This document shows, piece by piece, positions 15,095 through 23,288 of a stretch of DNA of 64,000 nucleotides. The position numbers and the translations under genes are program-made. How positions within the stretch are numbered: position 1 is the stretch's first letter; each line of letters starts with the position of its first letter. The stretch is from CATOSK01 sp034423195 (lineage in GTDB: Bacteria > Chloroflexota > Dehalococcoidia > Lucifugimonadales > UBA3495). The DNA is taken from positions 62,001 through 126,000 of the forward strand of contig DAOUIZ010000035.1 in assembly GCA_034423195.1 (NCBI GenBank), written 5' to 3'. The notes beneath the pieces were generated by a model. The model was given only the letters and a program-made list of their open reading frames with translations, made no database searches and was not told the DNA's origin.

Positions 15095-16921
15095 CTAACC
15101 GCGTACCCTTTCCTCGCGGTGGGTTTCGATGACGTCCCCTTCCTCGTAGTCGTTGAAGCCCGGGACCACGATGCCGCATTCAGTCCCGGCGTTCACTTCG
15201 TTGACCTCGTCGCGGAAATGCCGGAGGCTGCCGATGTTCCCTTCGGCGATGGTCTGGCCGTCGCGGAGGACCCGAACGGTGGCGTTGCGGGAAATCCGGC
15301 CGTCCAGGACGCGGCAACCCGCGATCCGGACTCCCCGGTGGGAGGGGAATATCTCGCGGACTTCGGCGCGGCCGAGGGTTACGTCGGTGTACTCCGGCTC
15401 CAACATTCCGTGGAGGGCTTTTTCGATATCTTCGATGAGACGGTAGATGATGTTGTAGTGGCGCAGTTCTACGCCGGCGCGCTCGGCGGCGCGCTCGACC
15501 GTTGCATCGGAAGCCACGTTGAATCCGATGACGATGGCCGATGAAGCGCTGGCCAGGAGCACATCGGACTCGGTAACGGCGCCGACGCCGGAGTGGAGGA
15601 TGCGGACCTTGGCGTCGTCGTCGGTCAATTGCTCCAGGGATTGGCGAACGGCTTCAGCGCTGCCCTGGACGTCGGCCTTCAGAACCAGATTGAGCTCCTT
15701 GACGTCGCCGGCGTCAATCTGCTTGACGACTTCCTCCAGGGTCAAGGCCCGGGCCTGGGACTGGGCGCTGTTGGCCCGCTCGCGCTCGGTGGAAGCGTTG
15801 CGGGCTTCGCGCTCGGTGTCGACAACGTTGAACAAGTCTCCCGCCGCCGGCAGGATGCTGAAACCCAACACCTCGCCGGGCTGGGACGGGCCGATTTCCC
15901 TGACCTGTTCCCCGAGGTCGTTGTTGATGGCGCGAATGCGTCCCCAAACGCTGCCGGCCACGACATGGTCACCAATCCGGAGGGTGCCGCTCTGCACGAG
16001 AAGGGTGGTGGTTGGCCCCCGCCGGCGGTCGAGCTTGGTCTCGATGATGACGCCCGAGGCGGGGCGGTCGGGATTGGCTTTCAGCTCGGAGATTTCGGAC
16101 AGAATCTGGATGTTCTCAAGGAGGTCGTCAAGGCCGTCGCCGGTGCGTGCGGAAACGTCCACCGAGATGATGTCGCCGCCCCAATCCTCCACGAGGAGGT
16201 TTTGCTCGCTGAGCTGGCGCTTGACCCGCTCCGGGTCGGCGCCGGGCAGGTCCATCTTGTTGATGGCGACGATCATGGGGACCTGGGCGGCGTTGGCGTG
16301 GTTGATGGCCTCGATGGTCTGGGGCATGATGCCGTCGTCGGCGGCGACCACCAGCACGGCGATGTCGGTGACCCGGGCGCCCCGCGACCGGATGCTGGTA
16401 AAGGCTTCGTGCCCCGGAGTGTCCAGGAAGGTAATCTTCTGGCCGTCCTCCCGTCTTATCTGATAAGCCCCGATGTGCTGGGTGATGCCGCCCGCTTCGC
16501 CCTCGGCCACGTTGGCCTGGCGTATGGCGTCGAGGAGGCTGGTCTTGCCGTGGTCAACATGGCCGAGGATGGTGACCACGGGCGGCCGGGTCACCATGCT
16601 GCCGTCTTCGTCGTGGACGTTGGCGGAGAGGTGCTTGCCGGACTCGGACTGTTCAGCGACGCGGGTTCGGATCCCAAAAGCGGACGTGACGAGGGTGGCA
16701 ACCTCGTGATCGATCACCTGGTTGGTGGCGGCCATGATGCCGTTGCGCATGAGCTGCTTGATGACGTCGATGTGGCTCTGGTCGATGAGGTCGGCCAGCT
16801 GCTTGACAGTGAGGGTCTGGGGCAGGACGAGGACGCGGGACGGGCTGCGGCGTCCTTCCCGGGCTCCCCGGGGGCCGTTGGTCCGCGTTTCTGCGGGATT
16901 TCTGCGTAGGTCGGAAGTCAT
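15095..16921 (-). CDS. infB: Translation initiation factor IF-2
   Basis: 608 residues, a compact IF-2 with only about 110 residues before the G domain, lacking the long N-terminal linker of many bacteria. GTPase motifs are G1 GHVDHGKT (120-127), G3 DTPGHE (167-172) and G4 NKMD. The IF2_N module (VKQLADLIDQSHIDVIKQLM, 39-58) is kept. It brings fMet-tRNA to the 30S subunit. It follows the ylxR gene with a small gap on the same strand. Confidence 0.97.
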   Translation of the reverse strand: MTSDLRRNPAETRTNGPRGAREGRRSPSRVLVLPQTLTVKQLADLIDQSHIDVIKQLMRNGIMAATNQVIDHEVATLVTSAFGIRTRVAEQSESGKHLSANVHDEDGSMVTRPPVVTILGHVDHGKTSLLDAIRQANVAEGEAGGITQHIGAYQIRREDGQKITFLDTPGHEAFTSIRSRGARVTDIAVLVVAADDGIMPQTIEAINHANAAQVPMIVAINKMDLPGADPERVKRQLSEQNLLVEDWGGDIISVDVSARTGDGLDDLLENIQILSEISELKANPDRPASGVIIETKLDRRRGPTTTLLVQSGTLRIGDHVVAGSVWGRIRAINNDLGEQVREIGPSQPGEVLGFSILPAAGDLFNVVDTEREARNASTERERANSAQSQARALTLEEVVKQIDAGDVKELNLVLKADVQGSAEAVRQSLEQLTDDDAKVRILHSGVGAVTESDVLLASASSAIVIGFNVASDATVERAAERAGVELRHYNIIYRLIEDIEKALHGMLEPEYTDVTLGRAEVREIFPSHRGVRIAGCRVLDGRISRNATVRVLRDGQTIAEGNIGSLRHFRDEVNEVNAGTECGIVVPGFNDYEEGDVIETHREERVRG

Positions 16922-17239
16922 TTAATTCGCCTCCGGAGATCCAGGGTGTTGAGTTGCCGTGGCCTGGCCGAACATGGTGGAGAAGTAATCGGCGAGGGAT
17001 TTCTTGTCGGCGGCGGACACCGGCGAACGGAGGCTGCGTTCCAGGCCCCCGCGTTCCAGACCGGCCTGCCAGCATGAGCCGGCCGTGCAGAGGTACGTTC
17101 CCCGGCCGCGGGCCCGGCCCGTGGGATCAGGCTGCACGGAACCTTCCGGGGTCCTGACCAGTCTAACCAGTCCGGTCTTGGGAAGCCTCCTGCCGCAGCC
17201 GGCGCAACGGCGTTCCGGCTGATGCTTTTGCCGAGGCAC
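16922..17239 (-). CDS. ylxR: YlxR/RnpM family RNA-binding protein
   Basis: 105 residues with the DUF448/YlxR fold: RRCAGCGRR near the N terminus, LVRLVRTPEG, GRARGRGTYLC. Family members bind RNA and one has been linked to RNase P modulation. The open frame reaches back to 17362 and would overlap nusA by 92 bases; the GTG at 17239, just before PRQKHQPERRCAGC and behind a GGCAGGGG, is preferred because it begins after the nusA stop and at the family N terminus. The C terminus adds about 35 residues beyond the core. Confidence 0.88.
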   Translation of the reverse strand: MPRQKHQPERRCAGCGRRLPKTGLVRLVRTPEGSVQPDPTGRARGRGTYLCTAGSCWQAGLERGGLERSLRSPVSAADKKSLADYFSTMFGQATATQHPGSPEAN

Positions 17240-17270
17240 GGCGGCTTGCCCCTGCCACTGATACCGGCGC

Positions 17271-18914
17271 CTAGCGCCTGGGACCCGGGCGGTTTCCGCC
17301 CCGGGCTGCTCCACCGCGCCGGCCCCTGCGGTCGCGGCGGCCACCACCCCGGTGTTCGCCAACGATGTCTTCGGCGAAACGGATCTTGCCGGCGTCGGGA
17401 GTGAGGACGAGAGGTTCCGTCACGAGTTCGCCGTCTTCCTCTTCGGTGAATTCCTCCTCTTCCTCATCGTCGTCGTCAGCGATGGCGTCCAGGGTGAAAG
17501 TGTCCAATTCATCGACGCTGAGGCCGATTTCCGGCCCGGCTTCTTCCGTGGTTTGAGCCGATGCCTGCTCTTCTTCCTGGATGAGAGCTTCCAGAAGGGC
17601 GTCTTCGTCCAGGACTTCCACGGGAACGGCATCAGCCTCCGTGGGTGCCACGTCCAAGACTACTGCCTCGACGGCGGCTTCGGGTTCGGCGACTATTTCA
17701 ACCGGGGTTTCGACAGCGGAAACCGGCGCGGCAGGCTCGGCGGCCTCCCCCTCGATAATCGCCTCGGCGGCGGCGACGGCGGCCCGGGCCTCGGCGGCCC
17801 GGCGCTCGGATTCCTGCTGGGCTGCGAGGCGGTTCCGCTGTTCGCGCTCCTTCTGGCGGGCCTCCTTGATTTCGTCCCACTCGGCGAGGCCCTTGATGTC
17901 CAGCCTCCAGCCGGCCAGGCGGGCGGCCAGGCGGGCATTCTGGCCCTCCTTGCCGATGGCGAGGGACAGCTGGCGGTCGGGAACGACGACGGTGGCGGTC
18001 TGTTCCTCCGGGGCCAGGTCGACGTGGACGACTTCCGACGGGCTGAGGGCCTTGGCGATGAAGACCCTGGGGTCGGCATCCCAGGCTACGACGTCGATCT
18101 TCTCGCCCTGCAGCTCGTTGACGATGCTCTGGATGCGGTTGCCGCGAATGCCAATGCAGGAGCCGACCGGGTCGATTCCCTCCTGGGTGGAGTTGACGGC
18201 GACCTTGCTGCGGAAGCCGGCGTCGCGGGCAATGGCCTTGATTTCCACGACGCCGTTGTAGACCTCCGGGACCTCGATTTCGAAAAGCCGCTTCAGCAGG
18301 TTCTTGTTGCTGCGGGACACGAGGATTTCGGGCCCCTTGTTGCTGCTGCGGACATCCAGGACGTAAACCTTGACCCGCTGTCCCTTGCGGTAACGCTCGG
18401 ACGGGACCTGTTCGTCCCTGGGGATAATGGCCTGGGCCCGGCCCAGGTCGAGAGATACGACGTGACCGGGTTCGATCTGTTCCACCACGCCGGAGACCAC
18501 GTCGTCCTTGTGCTGCATGAATTCCTGGAAGAGCAGGTCGCGCTCCGCCTCCCGCAGGCGCTGCAGGACCACCTGCTTGGCGGTCTGGGCGGCGATGCGG
18601 CTGGCGTTGTGGGGGAGAGGTTCGGGGGAGGCGACCTCGTCGCCCACCGTGGCGGCGTGCATGATGGCCTGGGCTTCCTGAAGGCCGATTTCGCGCTCGT
18701 CGTCCTCGACGACGTCCACGACGGTCTTCAGGGCGAATACGTTGACGTCCCCGGTGTTGGGGTTGAGCTTGACGGAGATGTTCTGCCCGGACGCCGGATT
18801 GTCCTTCTTGAACGCGGAGGCCAGGGCGACCTCAATAGCCTGGAGCACCTGCTCCTTGGGCAAGTGGCGTTCAGCTGCCAGCTGGGTTAACGCTATCAAG
18901 AAATCGCTTTTCAT
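17271..18914 (-). CDS. nusA: Transcription termination/antitermination protein NusA
   Basis: 547 residues. Domains in order: N-terminal RNAP-binding domain (1-130), S1 domain (about 135-200), KH1 and KH2 (about 200-345, with SCIGIRGNRIQSIVNEL and LAIGKEGQNARLAARL). After residue 345 comes a charged linker, then an Ala/Glu/Val-rich acidic stretch of about 130 residues, and an Arg-Gly-rich tail (RRDRRGRRGGAARGG). The acidic region and RG tail are not part of standard NusA and may bind RNA. nusA leads its operon; rimP, which often precedes it, is absent here. Confidence 0.96.
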   Translation of the reverse strand: MKSDFLIALTQLAAERHLPKEQVLQAIEVALASAFKKDNPASGQNISVKLNPNTGDVNVFALKTVVDVVEDDEREIGLQEAQAIMHAATVGDEVASPEPLPHNASRIAAQTAKQVVLQRLREAERDLLFQEFMQHKDDVVSGVVEQIEPGHVVSLDLGRAQAIIPRDEQVPSERYRKGQRVKVYVLDVRSSNKGPEILVSRSNKNLLKRLFEIEVPEVYNGVVEIKAIARDAGFRSKVAVNSTQEGIDPVGSCIGIRGNRIQSIVNELQGEKIDVVAWDADPRVFIAKALSPSEVVHVDLAPEEQTATVVVPDRQLSLAIGKEGQNARLAARLAGWRLDIKGLAEWDEIKEARQKEREQRNRLAAQQESERRAAEARAAVAAAEAIIEGEAAEPAAPVSAVETPVEIVAEPEAAVEAVVLDVAPTEADAVPVEVLDEDALLEALIQEEEQASAQTTEEAGPEIGLSVDELDTFTLDAIADDDDEEEEEFTEEEDGELVTEPLVLTPDAGKIRFAEDIVGEHRGGGRRDRRGRRGGAARGGNRPGPRR

Positions 18915-18970
18915 TCCGCATTCCCCCGTAACTGCAAGCGTCCCATTATGGGCAATGGCCCTTCAAGCAA

Positions 18971-18993
18971 GAAAGCGGGGTTAACCCGCTTTC
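18971..18993 (-). promoter_or_regulatory. Hairpin in the nusA leader
   Basis: GAAAGCGGG and CCCGCTTTC form a 9-bp perfect stem with a 5-base loop about 60 bases upstream of the nusA start, followed on the minus strand by TTGCTTG. It may be a weak attenuator or pause hairpin in the nusA leader. Confidence 0.5.
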
Positions 18994-19014
18994 GAGACCA
19001 AGCTTCCGACGCAA

Positions 19015-19043
19015 AGTATATCATCGCCCCAGGGCGGTTTCAA
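19015..19043 (-). promoter_or_regulatory. nusA operon promoter
   Basis: Minus strand TTGAAA (19038-19043), exactly 17 bases, TATACT (19015-19020). The leader to the nusA ATG at 18914 is about 90 bases and includes the hairpin at 18971-18993. Confidence 0.8.
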
Positions 19044-19172
19044 GTTGTGGCTCCTGGTTGGCGGGGCCTCCGCATGTAAAAGATACCACCATGCAGATGC
19101 CGCAGTCCGATACCTGTATGCGCTGTTTTCAACTATTGCCTTGAGTAAGTTCTCGGCTGTCCATCCAATGGG

Positions 19173-20123
19173 CTACCACCAGATTTTGCCTCTGGATTCG
19201 GCCTCCAACTGTTCGTAGTCCTTGGTCCAGAGGCTGGTGCTGAGGTACTTCCATCCGCCGTCGGCGAGAAGGCACACGATGTTGCCCTGTTCGAGACGTT
19301 CTGCCTGGCGCATGGCGGCATACACGACGGAACCCGAGGAAATGCCGGCGAAGATGCCTTCCTTTTCCAGCAGGTCCCGGGTGGTGCGGAAGGCATGGAA
19401 GCTGCCCACCATCATCCGGGCGTCCAGAAGATTTAGGTCGAGGATGGGGGGGATGAACCCGTCCTCGAGACGGCGAAGGCCGGATATGAAGTCATCGGGT
19501 TCGGGGGCGACGGCGACGACCCTGATGCCCGGATTGTGCTCCTTCAGGCGGCGGGCCACCCCCATGAGGGTGCCGCCCGTCCCCAGCCCAGCCACAAACA
19601 TGTCCACGTCGGGCAGGGTCTCCACGATTTCGCGGCCAGTCCCCTCGTAATGGGCTTCCGGGTTTCCCTGGTTGCCATACTGGTACATCATGAGATAGTC
19701 GTGGGGGTGCTTGGCGACCACATCGTGGGCCACGTCGATGGAGCCGTTGGTGCCCAGGGCCCCGTCGGAATAGATGATGCTGGCGCCATAGGCTTCGAGG
19801 AGTTGGGTGCGCTCCTCGCTGACGTTCTCCGGCATGACCACGGTGACCTTGTATCCCTTGATGCGCCCGATCATGGCCAGGGCGATGCCGGTGTTGCCGC
19901 TGGTGGGTTCGAGGATGGTGCGGCTGGGAGAGATCTCTCCGTCCCGCTCGGCGCGCTCGATCATCTTCAGGGCGATGCGATCCTTGACGCTGCCGGTGGG
20001 GTTTTGGCCCTCCAGCTTGGCGTAAATCCGCACCCCTTCCCTGGGGCTCATGTTCTGCAGTTCCACCACCGGCGTGTTGCCGATGGTGGCCAGGATTCCC
20101 TTGTAGGCCAGGTTCGTCACCAT
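19173..20123 (-). CDS. Cysteine synthase family PLP enzyme (CysM/CysK-like)
   Basis: 316 residues. The PLP lysine is K47 in NPTGSVKDR (41-49), the phosphate/carboxylate loop is PTSGNTG (73-79), and GTGGTLMG supplies the phosphate-binding glycine loop. It should add sulfide or a sulfur carrier to an activated serine to make cysteine. The ATG at 20123 fits the family N terminus (LAYKGILATIGNTPVV). It follows a MoeB-like E1 enzyme on the same strand; in mycobacteria and many Chloroflexota such pairs use a thiocarboxylated ThiS-like carrier, but no carrier or JAMM protease gene is visible here. Confidence 0.92.
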   Translation of the reverse strand: MVTNLAYKGILATIGNTPVVELQNMSPREGVRIYAKLEGQNPTGSVKDRIALKMIERAERDGEISPSRTILEPTSGNTGIALAMIGRIKGYKVTVVMPENVSEERTQLLEAYGASIIYSDGALGTNGSIDVAHDVVAKHPHDYLMMYQYGNQGNPEAHYEGTGREIVETLPDVDMFVAGLGTGGTLMGVARRLKEHNPGIRVVAVAPEPDDFISGLRRLEDGFIPPILDLNLLDARMMVGSFHAFRTTRDLLEKEGIFAGISSGSVVYAAMRQAERLEQGNIVCLLADGGWKYLSTSLWTKDYEQLEAESRGKIWW

Positions 20124-20183
20124 AATCCTGTCTGAAGTCGCTTGTGAGGTCTGGAGAGAAGGCCGCAACCTATTCGCGGACGG

Positions 20184-21026
20184 CTAATCGTGGGCGGCTC
20201 CGACGCCCTCGGGTGCGGCGACACCGCAGAATACTTCGTAGTCGATGAGCTCGGTCACCGTCGGGTTGTCCCCGCAAAGAGGGCAGTTGGGGTTACGCTT
20301 GAGCTTGACCTCGCGGAAGTTCATGGAGAGGGCGTCGATGAGGAGCAGCCTGGAGCTGAGGGAGTCGCCGATGCCGAGGAATTGCTTGAGGGCCTCGGTG
20401 GCCTGGATGCTTCCGACCAGCCCGGTCAGGGCGCCCAGGACTCCGGCCTCGGCGCAGTTGGGCACCATTCCCGGAGGAGGGGGAGAGGGGAAGAGACAGC
20501 GGTAGCAGCCCTGGCCCGGAAGGAAGACCGTGGCCTGTCCGTCGAAGATGAGGATGCTGCCGTCGACCAGGGGTTTGTTGAGCAGATAGCAGGCGTCGTT
20601 TACCAGGTAACGGGTGGCGAAGTTGTCGGCTCCGTTCACGACCAGGTCGTACTGGCTGATGATGTCCATGGCGTTGTCGGACTCCAGCCGGACCTCGTGC
20701 AGGACGACATTCACGTCGGGGTTGTAGGCGTGGATGTTGTCCTTGGCGGATTCCAGCTTGGGGCGGCCGACGTCGGGGGTGTGGTGGAGGATCTGGCGCT
20801 GGAGGTTGGATAATTCCACGACGTCGAAGTCCACCAACCCGACGGTGCCGACACCGGCCAGCGACAGGTAAACCGCGGCCGGGGAGCCAAGCCCGCCGGC
20901 GCCAATGATCAAGGCTTTGGCCTGCATGAGCTTGCGCTGTCCCACGCTGCCCACGTCGCCCATGATGATGTGGCGGCTGTACCGCTTCACCTGGTCCGGA
21001 GTCATGACCAAGGGTTGCTGCGTCAT
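20184..21026 (-). CDS. moeB: MoeB/ThiF family adenylyltransferase (E1-like)
   Basis: 280 residues. The nucleotide-binding loop is GAGGLGSP (42-49); the adenylation residues sit in DFDVVELSNLQRQILH; two Cys pairs (CYRC and CPLC) bind zinc. These proteins adenylate the C-terminal Gly of ThiS/MoaD-like carriers as the first step of thiocarboxylate formation. No rhodanese domain is fused. The ATG at 21026 follows GGGGAGG by about 10 bases. It is controlled by the structured leader at 21095-21171, and lies upstream of the CysM-like gene. Confidence 0.93.
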   Translation of the reverse strand: MTQQPLVMTPDQVKRYSRHIIMGDVGSVGQRKLMQAKALIIGAGGLGSPAAVYLSLAGVGTVGLVDFDVVELSNLQRQILHHTPDVGRPKLESAKDNIHAYNPDVNVVLHEVRLESDNAMDIISQYDLVVNGADNFATRYLVNDACYLLNKPLVDGSILIFDGQATVFLPGQGCYRCLFPSPPPPGMVPNCAEAGVLGALTGLVGSIQATEALKQFLGIGDSLSSRLLLIDALSMNFREVKLKRNPNCPLCGDNPTVTELIDYEVFCGVAAPEGVGAAHD

Positions 21027-21094
21027 ATTCGTCGACCTCCCCGGGGCCAATCAGCCCGTATGGTTGGATTCATTGCAAGGGAAAACCGGCAAAC

Positions 21095-21171
21095 AAAAAG
21101 CCTGCGATTCCCCGAACGGGGTCCCATGTCCAATGGGCGCAGGCCAAACGATCCATTTTTCAGCGCCTGCC
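21095..21171 (-). promoter_or_regulatory. Terminator/antiterminator leader of the moeB-cysM operon
   Basis: On the minus strand P1 (GCCTGCG/CGCAGGC, 21138-21144 with 21100-21106) closes two hairpins, CCCAT/ATGGG (21133-21137 with 21123-21127) and CCCCG/CGGGG (21117-21121 with 21110-21114), followed directly by TTTTTGTTT: a terminator built as a three-way junction. An upstream GCAGGC (RNA; 21165-21170) is identical to the 3' half of P1 and could pair with the same middle GCCTGC to form an antiterminator. This is the layout of a transcriptional switch; it matches no riboswitch class I recognise. Confidence 0.6.
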
Positions 21172-21306
21172 CCCTATGTTAGAGGACAGGTACACTCGAA
21201 TATATAGTTTTCCCGTTTCATCGGCGTTTCCGAGTCTACTTACGCAGTTCCGGGTTGTCAAGGCGGCGGGAGAGGAAGGGGCCAGCTTCACGCTGCCGGT
21301 TCGTGG

Positions 21307-21744
21307 CTAAATCTGGTACATTCCCTGCCCGCTGAGGTAACTCTGGCGTTCTGTGATGTGGGCCAGGGTGGTGTTGCTGAGGACGCTCTGGATGGAATTC
21401 TCCACGGACTTCCAGACCTCCTGCTGGGCACAGGAGTCAGCGAACACGCAATCGCTGGGGGAGGTAAAACAGTCCAGGGGGGAGGAATTGCCTTCCAGGG
21501 TGTTCATGACCATGCTCAGGGTGATTTCGGAGGGTTCCATTCCCAGGGAATGACCTCCCTGGGGCCCGCGGCGGCTGCGAACAAGGCCGTACTTGTTGAG
21601 GGTGGTCATGACCTGTTCCAGGTAGGCTTCGGGGATGCCCTGCTTGTAGGCGATTTCAGCCGTCTGGACCTGTCCCTCGCCAAAGTGCATGGCCAACTCG
21701 ACCAAAGCCCGGACGCCGTAATCAACACGCATGGGGATTCGCAT
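21307..21744 (-). CDS. Rrf2 family transcriptional regulator (IscR/CymR-like)
   Basis: 145 residues. An N-terminal winged helix (MRIPMRVDYGVRALVELA, then EAYLEQVMTTLNKYGLVRSRRGPQGGH) is followed by three cysteines at 92, 99 and 105 (DCFTSPSDCVFADSC), spaced like the Fe-S ligands of IscR-type Rrf2 proteins. It probably senses Fe-S or sulfur status. The ATG at 21744 is preferred over the GTG three codons upstream because GGAGGTGGGGACA forms a good ribosome binding site before it. It sits upstream of the moeB-cysM operon on the same strand and likely controls it. Confidence 0.92.
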   Translation of the reverse strand: MRIPMRVDYGVRALVELAMHFGEGQVQTAEIAYKQGIPEAYLEQVMTTLNKYGLVRSRRGPQGGHSLGMEPSEITLSMVMNTLEGNSSPLDCFTSPSDCVFADSCAQQEVWKSVENSIQSVLSNTTLAHITERQSYLSGQGMYQI

Positions 21745-21760
21745 TGTCCCCACCTCCGAC

Positions 21761-21787
21761 GGGTATACCCTTGAGGGGATTATAGCA
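21761..21787 (-). promoter_or_regulatory. Promoter and palindromic operator of the rrf2 gene
   Basis: TGCTATAAT (21779-21787, minus strand) is an extended -10. Between it and the ribosome binding site is a perfect 10-bp palindrome GGGTATACCC (21761-21770), a plausible autoregulatory operator. Confidence 0.5.
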
Positions 21788-21886
21788 CCGGGCGGGTGGG
21801 GTTGCTATTGGCGCAGCGCCCGGTGCCCGGCGACCGGGCGGCTGCGCCGGGGCGCCGGGGGTGGGTCGGTACAGCCAGTCCCGGAA

Positions 21887-22606
21887 CTAGGCGAGAAGGA
21901 CCTGAGACAATTCGTGGAAGTCGGCGACTTCCAGGTCGGGTTGGAAGAAGTGCTCCTCGGTGGGGAGGCGATAGCGGTTCACGTAGGCGCCGCGGAACCC
22001 GCAGGCCCGAGCTCCGAGAATGTCAAAGGAATGGGCGGCCACCATCATTATCTCGCCGGGGGAGACTCCGAGGAGTTGGGCGGCCTTGCGGTAGACGGCA
22101 GGATGGGGTTTGAAGGCGCCCACCGACTCGACGGAGACTATCTCGTTGAACGGGACCCGGATGTTGTTTTCGGCCAGGTGGTGCAGGAACCACTCCTCCC
22201 CGTTGGACAGGGCGACGAGGGAGTACCGTTCCCCCAGTTGGCGAAGCCCGGCCACGGCGTCGGGGTAGGGTTGGAGGCCGCGGTAGACCCGCATGAAATC
22301 GTCCACGGCGCCGTCAGTAAACTCCACGCCGTGGAGCTTAAGGCAGTACACGAAGGAGCGGCGGCAGGTCTCCAGATAGCCGCTGTGGCCGAGGAGCAGG
22401 AGGTTGTCCTGGTATTGCTCGATGCGCTGGCGTCCCCGCCAATCCCGCCAGAACTCGGCCCCGGACAGGTCCGAGCCGCACTGGCGGAGGAAGGCCTCGG
22501 CGGGCGGGATGAGGCTGCCGGCAAGGTCGATTACAGTGCCGAATATATCGAAGGCGAGGGTGTTGATGTTGGCCCGGAAATCGGGCGCAGGGGAAGTTGA
22601 TGCCAA
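21887..22606 (-). CDS. HAD-superfamily hydrolase, haloacid dehalogenase type II-like
   Basis: 239 residues. HAD motif I is AFDIFGTVID (nucleophile D20), motif II is ALSNGE, motif III is the Lys of FKPHPAVY, motif IV is AAHSFDILGA. The length and motif spacing match (S)-2-haloacid dehalogenases and related type II HADs. The long open frame to 22807 is rejected in favour of TTG at 22606, which has GGAGGACAAGC directly upstream and starts just before the domain. A dehalogenase activity is possible, but a sugar- or glycolate-phosphatase cannot be excluded. Confidence 0.85.
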   Translation of the reverse strand: MASTSPAPDFRANINTLAFDIFGTVIDLAGSLIPPAEAFLRQCGSDLSGAEFWRDWRGRQRIEQYQDNLLLLGHSGYLETCRRSFVYCLKLHGVEFTDGAVDDFMRVYRGLQPYPDAVAGLRQLGERYSLVALSNGEEWFLHHLAENNIRVPFNEIVSVESVGAFKPHPAVYRKAAQLLGVSPGEIMMVAAHSFDILGARACGFRGAYVNRYRLPTEEHFFQPDLEVADFHELSQVLLA

Positions 22607-22661
22607 GCTTGTCCTCCGCAGGGACAGATTCTCCTGCCCCTGTCGGCGGGAGGGTGCCGCA

Positions 22662-22701
22662 ATTATAATCCAAGGGAAGAGTTCCGGGGGAAGAGTTCCG
22701 G
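22662..22701. promoter_or_regulatory. Divergent -10 region and 14-bp tandem duplication
   Basis: ATTATAAT (22662-22669) reads as TATAAT on both strands between the HAD gene and the gene at 22742. Next to it GGGAAGAGTTCCGG is perfectly repeated twice (22674-22687 and 22688-22701). Confidence 0.5.
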
Positions 22702-22741
22702 GGCGGGTCCATCGGTGAGAGATCATCCCTCGGGAGGCAGG

Positions 22742-23134
22742 ATGCTGAAAGGGATATTGGTCGGCCTGGGCATCATGGTGGTCTGCTGGATGATCCCAGT
22801 CGCGCATTTCGTGTTGGGGCCGCTGGGCCCGTTCGTCGCGGGGTACTTCGGGATATCCTACGCCGAGGACCGGGACGAGTCCGATGCAGCGCTGGCCCTG
22901 CGGTACGGGCTGACCCTCGCCCTGGCCAGCTTTGTTCCGGTTGGATTGGGCGTGGCGGGACTCGCCGCCGCGTCGCAGGTCTGGGGCTGGTTCGATTTTT
23001 CAGCCAGGGTAATTGCCCTGATTGCCATTGGGTCGGCGGTCTTCGTTTTGTACACGGGAAGTATGGCCTGCCTGGGGGCGATGTTCGCCCGTCTGCGGCG
23101 GCGCAACAGGGAAACACAGAAGTCGTCTCCATAG
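22742..23134 (+). CDS. Small integral membrane protein of unknown function
   Basis: 130 residues with four hydrophobic segments (about residues 3-20, 24-36, 58-82 and 88-113) and a short acidic loop (AEDRDESDAA) between the second and third, ending in a basic cytoplasmic tail (RLRRRNRETQKSSP). The ATG at 22742 lies directly after GGGAGGCAGG; the frame extends 9 codons upstream but without a ribosome binding site. The Gly/Pro-rich second segment (GPLGPFVAGYFG) is typical of small DUF-type membrane proteins that limit access to the bilayer core. No function can be assigned. Confidence 0.75.
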   Translation: MLKGILVGLGIMVVCWMIPVAHFVLGPLGPFVAGYFGISYAEDRDESDAALALRYGLTLALASFVPVGLGVAGLAAASQVWGWFDFSARVIALIAIGSAVFVLYTGSMACLGAMFARLRRRNRETQKSSP

Positions 23135-23288
23135 TTACGCATCGATAAGTGGCCGGTGGGGAGCTTCATCCGGCCCTGGCCTGGGCGATTGACACGTCCC
23201 GGCTGCGCGATTACTTTAGGGCCGTTGGGGCAGCGGGCAGGACTACTCGCCCGGCTGCATCCGGTGACTCCGGGAGGAGGTTTGCTAC

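Noticed and set aside
21095..21171. SAM or T-box riboswitch before moeB
   Set aside because: The conserved SAM-I/II/IV and T-box bases are not there; only the alternative stems are supported.
21731..22600. 289-codon plus-strand frame over the HAD gene
   Set aside because: It is antisense to the clearly coding HAD gene and matches no family.
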